A stretch of 64,000 bases of DNA from Actinoplanes oryzae (lineage in GTDB: Bacteria; Actinomycetota; Actinomycetes; Mycobacteriales; Micromonosporaceae): assembly GCF_030757795.1 (NCBI RefSeq), contig NZ_JAUQWH010000028.1:1-64000 (forward strand). Reading direction: 5' to 3'. The position numbers were made by a program, and so were the translations under genes. Positions 58,879 to 64,000 of the stretch are shown one piece after another. The stretch's first letter is position 1. Each line of letters begins with the position of its first letter. Below the pieces are notes generated by a model that saw nothing but the letters and a program-made list of their open reading frames with translations, did no database searches and was not told the origin of the DNA.

Positions 58879-59295
58879 ATGTCTCGTCCGCCGCAGGACG
58901 CCCAAGTCGCCCATGTCGCCCAAGCCACTCAGGACACCCGGACCGTCCGGGGCCTCCGGCCCGCCGGCGGCGGCCGGGGCGGGCCGGCACCTGCCGGCCC
59001 ACGGACCCCGTCGCCGGCCCGGGCGCTGCTGGGCATCGAGCTGCGGGCGCTACGCCAGCGCCTCGGCCTCTCCCAGCGGCGGGTGGTGCGGATGCTGGGG
59101 CTCCGCGCCCACAGCAACCTGGCCGACTACGAGAGCGGCCGGCGCGTGCCGCCCAACGACATCCTGGTCGCCTGCGAGAAGATCTTCCAGGTGCCGCAGG
59201 GACATCTGGGCACCATCCGGGCCCGGATCCTGCGTGACGAGGCCGACCGCCAGAAGGAGGAGGCGCTCCGCCTGCTCCGGCAGAGCGCGCGATGA
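58879..59295 (+). CDS. XRE family DNA-binding protein
   Basis: A 138-residue protein. After a ~55-residue Ala/Pro/Gly-rich leader comes an HTH_3 domain: GIELRALRQRLGLSQRRVVRML, then SNLADYESGRRVPPNDILVAC. It ends with a basic helix (DEADRQKEEALRLLRQS). GGTGGAAG lies before the ATG. Its stop overlaps the start of the peptidase gene (ATGA), so it probably regulates its own operon. Confidence 0.87.
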   Translation: MSRPPQDAQVAHVAQATQDTRTVRGLRPAGGGRGGPAPAGPRTPSPARALLGIELRALRQRLGLSQRRVVRMLGLRAHSNLADYESGRRVPPNDILVACEKIFQVPQGHLGTIRARILRDEADRQKEEALRLLRQSAR

Positions 59296-61382
59296 CCGGC
59301 TACCCGCCGGCGCCGCGCACCGGCCCCGTCGAGGTCCACTTCGGACATCAGGTGCCCGATCCCTACCGGTGGCTCGAGGACGGCGCATCGGCCGCCACCA
59401 CGTCCTGGTCGGCGCGCCAGGACGAGCTTTTCGCCGCGTACCGGGCGGCCGCGCCGGCGACCGCCGGGGTGCAAGACAGGCTCCGGCAGCTGGCCGGGCA
59501 CGACTTCGTGAGCGCGCCCGCCTGGCGCGGAAACCGGCACTTCCTGGTGCGGCGCCCGGCCGGCCAGGAGCACGGCTCGCTGTGGGTGGCCGAGCCGGAC
59601 GGGACGCAGCGGGTGCTGGTGGACCCGGCGGTGCTGGATCCGTCCGGGCGGACGACGCTCGACATCTGGCAGGCGTCGCCGGAGGGCGACCTGGTCGCGT
59701 ACCAGCTGTCGGCGGGCGGCACCGAGGAGTCGCAGCTGCGCGTCCTGGCGGTGGACACCGGGAGGGTCGTCGACGGGCCGATCGACCGCACCCGGTACTC
59801 GATGCTCGCGTGGCTGCCGGACGGGACGGCGTTCTACTACGTGCGCAAGGTGCCGCCGGAGTGCGTACCGGACGGGGAGGCCGCCTTTCACCGCCGCGTC
59901 TTCCTGCACCGGATCGGGCGCCCGGCCGCCGAGGACGTCGAGATCTTCCCCGGGGCGCGGGGCCCGGAGCTGCCCGCCGGGACCGGGTACGCCCTCGACC
60001 TGAGCCGCGACGGCCGCTGGCTGGTGATCAGCGCCTCGGCAGGCCCCGCGCCCGTCAACCGGGTCTGGCTCGCCGATCTGACCGCGAGCCACCCCGGCGC
60101 CCCGGAGTTCGCCGAGGTCGAGCTGGGCGGCGCCGGCGTCGCCCAGCTCTCCGTCGGCCGCGACGGCCGGGGTTACGCGTTCACCACCGTCGGCGCCCCG
60201 CGCGGCCGGCTCTGCGTCTTCGACCCCCTGTCCCCCGGCCCCGCGTCCTGGCAGGAACTGATCGCGGAGCGGCCGGACGCGGTGCTGCGGACCTGGTCGG
60301 TCCTGGACGGGCCGGAACTCGGCGACCCGCTGCTGGTCGCCGGATGGGTCCGGCACACCGTCAGCGAGGTGACCGTGCACGACCTGCGCACCGGGAAGGC
60401 GCTCGGCGAGCTGGCGCTGCCGGGCAGCGGGGCGGTCGGCGGGCTCAGCGTCCGGCCCACCGGCGGGCACGAGGCCTGGTTCACGTACACGGACCACGTC
60501 ACCCCGCCCGTCGTCCACCACTGGGACGCGCGGACGGACGAGCTGCGGGTCTGGGCCGCCCCCGGCGGGGTCGCGCGGCCGGCGGCGACGGCCGGCCGGG
60601 AGACCTGCCGCTCCGCCGACGGCACGGAGGTGGGGCTGCTCGTGGTGGCGCCGCCGGACTGCTCCGGGCCGCGACCGGTGCTGCTTCGCGGGTACGGCGG
60701 GTTCGGCGTCACCATCGGCCCGCACTACTCGCCCGAGGCGCTCGCGTGGGTGCGCGCGGGCGGCATCTACGTGCACGCGCAGGTGCGCGGCGGCGGGGAG
60801 GAGGGCGAGTCCTGGCACCGGGACGGCATGGGCACGCGCAAGCAGCACTCGTTCGACGACTTCCACGCCGTGGCCGAGCACCTGATCCGGACCGGCCGGA
60901 CGACCCCCGGGCAGCTGGCCGTGGCGGGCTCGTCCAACGGTGGCCTGCTCGTCGGCGCCGCGCTCACCCAGCGCCCCGAGCTGTACGCCGCGGTCGTCTG
61001 CTCGGCGCCGCTGCTCGACATGGTCCGCTACGAGCACGGCGGGCTCGGCCGGCTGTGGACCGCCGAGTACGGCTCCGCCGCCGATCCCGGCCCGTTCGAG
61101 CACCTCCTGTCGTACTCGCCGTACCACCACGTCCGCGACGGCGTCCGCTATCCCGCGGTGCTGTTCACGGTGTCGGACAACGACACCCGCGTCGAGCCGT
61201 GGCACGCCCGCAAGATGTGTGCCGCGTTGCAGCACGCCGGCGCGGGAGACGGCCCGATCCTGCTGCGCCGCGATCCCCTCGGGCACGGCGCCCGGTCCCT
61301 GAGCAGCGCCATCGCCCTGCTCGCCGACGCACTGGTGTTCGCCGCCCGGCACACCGGAATGGACGTCGCGGCGTTGTGCTGA
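59292..61382 (+). CDS. Prolyl oligopeptidase (S9A)
   Basis: A 696-residue serine peptidase without a signal peptide. The N-terminal DPYRWLED segment and beta-propeller (about 75-400) gate an alpha/beta hydrolase domain. That domain has RGYGGFGVT, the nucleophile S548 in GSSNGG, Asp D631 (NDTRVEPWH) and His H665 (LGHGARS). It cleaves short peptides after proline. It is coupled to an XRE regulator and followed by a two-component system and exporter, so a peptide-processing or peptide-signal role is possible. Confidence 0.92.
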   Translation: MTGYPPAPRTGPVEVHFGHQVPDPYRWLEDGASAATTSWSARQDELFAAYRAAAPATAGVQDRLRQLAGHDFVSAPAWRGNRHFLVRRPAGQEHGSLWVAEPDGTQRVLVDPAVLDPSGRTTLDIWQASPEGDLVAYQLSAGGTEESQLRVLAVDTGRVVDGPIDRTRYSMLAWLPDGTAFYYVRKVPPECVPDGEAAFHRRVFLHRIGRPAAEDVEIFPGARGPELPAGTGYALDLSRDGRWLVISASAGPAPVNRVWLADLTASHPGAPEFAEVELGGAGVAQLSVGRDGRGYAFTTVGAPRGRLCVFDPLSPGPASWQELIAERPDAVLRTWSVLDGPELGDPLLVAGWVRHTVSEVTVHDLRTGKALGELALPGSGAVGGLSVRPTGGHEAWFTYTDHVTPPVVHHWDARTDELRVWAAPGGVARPAATAGRETCRSADGTEVGLLVVAPPDCSGPRPVLLRGYGGFGVTIGPHYSPEALAWVRAGGIYVHAQVRGGGEEGESWHRDGMGTRKQHSFDDFHAVAEHLIRTGRTTPGQLAVAGSSNGGLLVGAALTQRPELYAAVVCSAPLLDMVRYEHGGLGRLWTAEYGSAADPGPFEHLLSYSPYHHVRDGVRYPAVLFTVSDNDTRVEPWHARKMCAALQHAGAGDGPILLRRDPLGHGARSLSSAIALLADALVFAARHTGMDVAALC

Positions 61383-61415
61383 AGTGGTGTGAACCACGAA
61401 GGGACGGCACACGGC

Positions 61416-62639
61416 ATGACACAGACGGCGTGGGACGCGCTGACGGCCCGCCGGTTGCGGCTGCTGGGCAGCTGGTGGCCGTGGCGGTGTGCGGGCTACC
61501 TGCTGTGCTCGCCGCTGGTGGCGTACGGCTGGTTGATGACCTGCCTTCCGCTCGGGCCGTGGGCCGGCATCCCGCTCGGCGCGCTCGAGCGCCGGCGGCT
61601 GTCGTGGGTGGAGGGCGGCCGGCAACCGTCGCCGCACACTCCGCCCGCGCGCCCCGGCCCGGGCGGGTGGCTCGCCGGGCGGCTGCGCGAGCGGGCGACC
61701 TGGCAGGAGCTCGGGTACGGCCTCCTGCTCCTGCCGCTGAGCGTCGTCGACTTCTTCGTGCCGTTCATGCTGCTCGCCATCCCGCTGACCCTGGTCCTCG
61801 CCCCGCTCACCGCCGGCCGGCGCGGCGACGGGGTGCAGGTGCTCGCCTGGCTGCGCCTCGACGCGGCCCACCTGCCCGGGGCCGTGCTCGCCCCGGTCCT
61901 GGGCCTGGTGCTGCTGGCCGCCGGGCTCTACCTGATCACCGCGGTCACCGCCGCCCGGGCGCTGGTGGTGCGCTCGCTGCTGGTCGGCGACCGGGAGGCG
62001 GCGCTGGGCAGCCGGGTGCGGGAGCTGACCGCGTCGCGGACCCGGGTGGTGGCCGGGTTCGAGTTCGAGCGGCGCCGGATCGAGCGGGACCTGCACGACG
62101 GCGCCCAGCAGCGGCTCACCTCCTTGCTGATGACCCTCGGCATGCTGCGGGTGCGCCTGCGCGACGGCGACCCGGACGCCCGCGCGCTGGTCGACAAGGC
62201 GCACGAGGAGGCCGCCCGGGCCCTGCGCGAACTGCGGGACCTGGTGCACGGCATCTATCCGGCGACGCTGCGCGAGCGGGGGCTGCCGGCGATGCTGGCC
62301 GAACTGGCCGACGACCATCCGCTGCCGGTCGAGCTGCGCGTGGACCTGCCCCGCCGGCCGTCCGCGGGAGTCGAGTCCACGCTGTGGTTCGCGATCGCCG
62401 AGGCGCTGTCCAACGTGGTCAAGCACAGCGGGCCGGCGGCAGCCTCGGTGTCGGTCGTGGCCGTCGGCGCCCGGATCGTCGCCGAGGTGCGCGACGACGG
62501 CGCGGGCGGGGCGGACCCGGCCGGCGGCGGGCTGGCCGGCATCGCCGACCGGGTGGAGGCGTACGGGGGCACGGTGCTGGTCCGCAGCCCGGCCGGGGGT
62601 CCTACGATCGTCACGATGGAGATTCCGTGCGCATCGTGA
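61416..62639 (+). CDS. Sensor histidine kinase (LiaS/NarX-type)
   Basis: A 407-residue membrane kinase. Hydrophobic segments at about 25-50, 110-140 and 155-180 form the sensor. The HisKA_3 motif is ERDLHDGAQQRL with H227. ATPase boxes AEALSNVVKHSG and GGLAGIADRVEAYGG are present. A GTG at 61389 is an in-frame alternative. The 3' end overlaps the response regulator by 13 bp. Confidence 0.9.
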   Translation: MTQTAWDALTARRLRLLGSWWPWRCAGYLLCSPLVAYGWLMTCLPLGPWAGIPLGALERRRLSWVEGGRQPSPHTPPARPGPGGWLAGRLRERATWQELGYGLLLLPLSVVDFFVPFMLLAIPLTLVLAPLTAGRRGDGVQVLAWLRLDAAHLPGAVLAPVLGLVLLAAGLYLITAVTAARALVVRSLLVGDREAALGSRVRELTASRTRVVAGFEFERRRIERDLHDGAQQRLTSLLMTLGMLRVRLRDGDPDARALVDKAHEEAARALRELRDLVHGIYPATLRERGLPAMLAELADDHPLPVELRVDLPRRPSAGVESTLWFAIAEALSNVVKHSGPAAASVSVVAVGARIVAEVRDDGAGGADPAGGGLAGIADRVEAYGGTVLVRSPAGGPTIVTMEIPCAS

Positions 62640-63271
62640 TCGGCGAGGACTCGGTCCTGCTCCGGGAGGGCCTGGTGGCCCTGCTCAGCTCCGGCGGGCA
62701 CGAGATCGTGGCGGTGGCCGGCGACCGCGACGCCCTGCTCGCGGCCATCCGGGAGCAGCGGCCGGATCTGTCGATCATCGACGTCCGCATGCCGCCGGAC
62801 TTCAGCGACGAGGGGCTGCGGGTCGCCGTCCAGGTGCGGGCGGAGGATCCCGGCGCGCGGATCCTGGTGTTCAGCCAGCATGTCACCCACCAGTCGGCCA
62901 CCGACCTGCTGTCCTCGGGCAGCGGCGGCGTGGGCTATCTGCTCAAGGAGCGGGTCGGGCACGTCGACGACTTCCTCGGCGCGATCGAGGAGGTCGCGGC
63001 GGGCGGCTCGGTCATCGACCCGGAGGTGGTGCGCCAGCTGCTCGGCCGGCGCCGCAACATCTCCCCGCTGGAGCGGCTGACCGAGCGGGAGACCGAGGTG
63101 CTCGCCCTCATGGCCCAGGGCCGGACCAACGCCGCGATCGCCGCCGCCCTGTCGATCAGCGAGGCGACCGTCCTCAAGCACGTCAACGGCATCTTCGCCA
63201 AGCTCGGCCTGGCCCGCAGCGACGTCGACCACCGACGGGTGCACGCCGTGCTGACCTACCTGCAGGGCTGA
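62627..63271 (+). CDS. Response regulator, NarL/LuxR family
   Basis: A 214-residue regulator. The receiver has D52 (LSIIDVRMPP) and the lysine loop GYLLKERV. The LuxR HTH is LTERETEVLALMAQGRTNAAIAAAL...ATVLKHVNGIF. The GTG at 62627 lies inside the kinase gene end. It probably controls the downstream ABC exporter. Confidence 0.93.
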   Translation: MRIVIGEDSVLLREGLVALLSSGGHEIVAVAGDRDALLAAIREQRPDLSIIDVRMPPDFSDEGLRVAVQVRAEDPGARILVFSQHVTHQSATDLLSSGSGGVGYLLKERVGHVDDFLGAIEEVAAGGSVIDPEVVRQLLGRRRNISPLERLTERETEVLALMAQGRTNAAIAAALSISEATVLKHVNGIFAKLGLARSDVDHRRVHAVLTYLQG

Positions 63272-63348
63272 GCGCCGCGGCCTGACCTAGGTCGGCGCCC
63301 GGTCGGCATCCCCGGGTCCGGGCCGGGGCCGCCCGCAGACTGGGTGGC

Positions 63349-64000
63349 ATGGGTGAACCGGTCATCTCGGTCGCGGGGCTGAGCAAGTCCTTCGGTGCCG
63401 CCCGGGCGCTCGCCGGCGTCACCCTGGAGGTGCCCGGCGGCACGGTGCTCGGCCTGCTCGGCCACAACGGCGCCGGCAAGTCGACCCTGATCGGCATCCT
63501 CAGCACGCTGCTCGCCCCGACCGCCGGCACGGCCCGGGTCGCCGGGCACGACGTCGTCGCCGGCGCGGCCGAGGTGCGCCGCCGGATCGGGCTGACCGGC
63601 CAGTACGCGGCCGTCGACGACCGGATCTCCGGCCACGACAACCTGGTGCTGATCGCCCGGCTGCTCGGCTTCCGGCGCCGCCCGGCAGCGGCGGTGGCCG
63701 ACGAGCTGCTGGCCACGCTCGGGCTGGGCGAAGCGGGTCACCGCAAGGTGCGTACCTACTCCGGGGGGATGCGCCGCCGGCTGGACCTGGCCGCCGGCCT
63801 GGTCGGCGACCCCGAGGTGCTCTTCCTGGACGAGCCGACCACCGGCCTCGACCCCGAGAGCCGGCTGGCGCTGTGGGAGATCGTGGAGCAGCGGGTCGCC
63901 GGCGGGGCGACCGTGCTGCTCACCACCCAGTACCTCGACGAGGCCGACCGGCTGGCCGACCGGCTGGCCGTGCTCGACGACGGGCGCGTGGTGTTCGCCG
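63349..64000 (+). CDS. ABC exporter ATPase, DrrA type (partial)
   Basis: The first 217 residues are visible. Walker A is GHNGAGKST, Q-loop LTGQYAAVDD, signature YSGGMRRRLDLAAGL, Walker B VLFLDEPTTGLDP and the H-loop replaced by Gln in LLTTQYLDEAD, as in DrrA-like drug-resistance exporters. The C-terminus and the permease lie beyond the window. It follows the response regulator by 77 bp. Confidence 0.92.
   Translation, partial: MGEPVISVAGLSKSFGAARALAGVTLEVPGGTVLGLLGHNGAGKSTLIGILSTLLAPTAGTARVAGHDVVAGAAEVRRRIGLTGQYAAVDDRISGHDNLVLIARLLGFRRRPAAAVADELLATLGLGEAGHRKVRTYSGGMRRRLDLAAGLVGDPEVLFLDEPTTGLDPESRLALWEIVEQRVAGGATVLLTTQYLDEADRLADRLAVLDDGRVVFA

Overview
The window is high-GC DNA with GTG/TTG starts, long runs of ATGA/GTGA stop-start overlaps and families typical of actinomycetes (SARP regulators, DUF3558 lipoproteins, an Rv2629-like protein, bacterial nitric oxide synthase). 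A filamentous actinobacterium, perhaps Micromonosporaceae/Actinoplanes-like, is the best guess; the family is inference. Both ends cut a gene: a flavin monooxygenase at the left and an ABC exporter ATPase at the right. No rRNA, tRNA, CRISPR array or intact IS was seen.

Layout. 1-7.2 kb: partial LLM monooxygenase, secreted GH76 mannanase, a TetR divergent from a PPOX/ferredoxin-reductase/ferredoxin fusion, and a membrane GGDEF-EAL protein. 7.2-12.4 kb: DICT protein with a degenerate GGDEF, DUF389 membrane protein, ThDP-dependent oxidase, Rv2629-like protein. 12.7-14.6 kb: nitric oxide synthase oxygenase convergent with a single-domain globin. 14.7-19.5 kb: full-length SARP-NB-ARC regulator, two lipoproteins, and a GH12 cellulase under a perfect CebR box. 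19.5-22.3 kb: three-gene secreted copper operon in which a copper amine oxidase appears split into two exported polypeptides, followed by a DUF305 protein. 22.3-30.3 kb: complete kdp operon (small leader gene, kdpF-A-B-C-D-E) with a 44-bp tandem duplication at the start of kdpE.

30.4-43.9 kb: GT4 glycosyltransferase and MFS pair; a decayed transposase; a TetR/SDR/esterase cassette with three operators spaced exactly 23 bp; a Pro-rich membrane protein; SDR/hydrolase pair; a truncated SARP fused in an operon to a two-component system; MFS and LysR.

43.9-58.3 kb: the most interesting region, a catabolic island. It holds an aldehyde dehydrogenase, a GntR/FCD regulator, an ABC importer of the ribose type, an amidohydrolase that lacks two expected metal ligands, hydratase, HpcH/HpaI aldolase, RraA-type aldolase, FAD monooxygenase, FAH-family hydrolase, RidA, an NTF2-like protein and two DUF3500 paralogues. 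Three copies of TCGYATACGA lie upstream of gntR and in the divergent promoter of the two main operons, which suggests one substrate-responsive regulon. The set looks like import, hydroxylation, ring or C-C cleavage, hydration, aldol cleavage and oxidation, but no recognised ring-cleavage dioxygenase is present.

58.3-64 kb: a 550-bp leader with two tight hairpins, then an XRE regulator, a prolyl oligopeptidase, a sensor kinase, a response regulator and a DrrA-type ABC ATPase running off the end.
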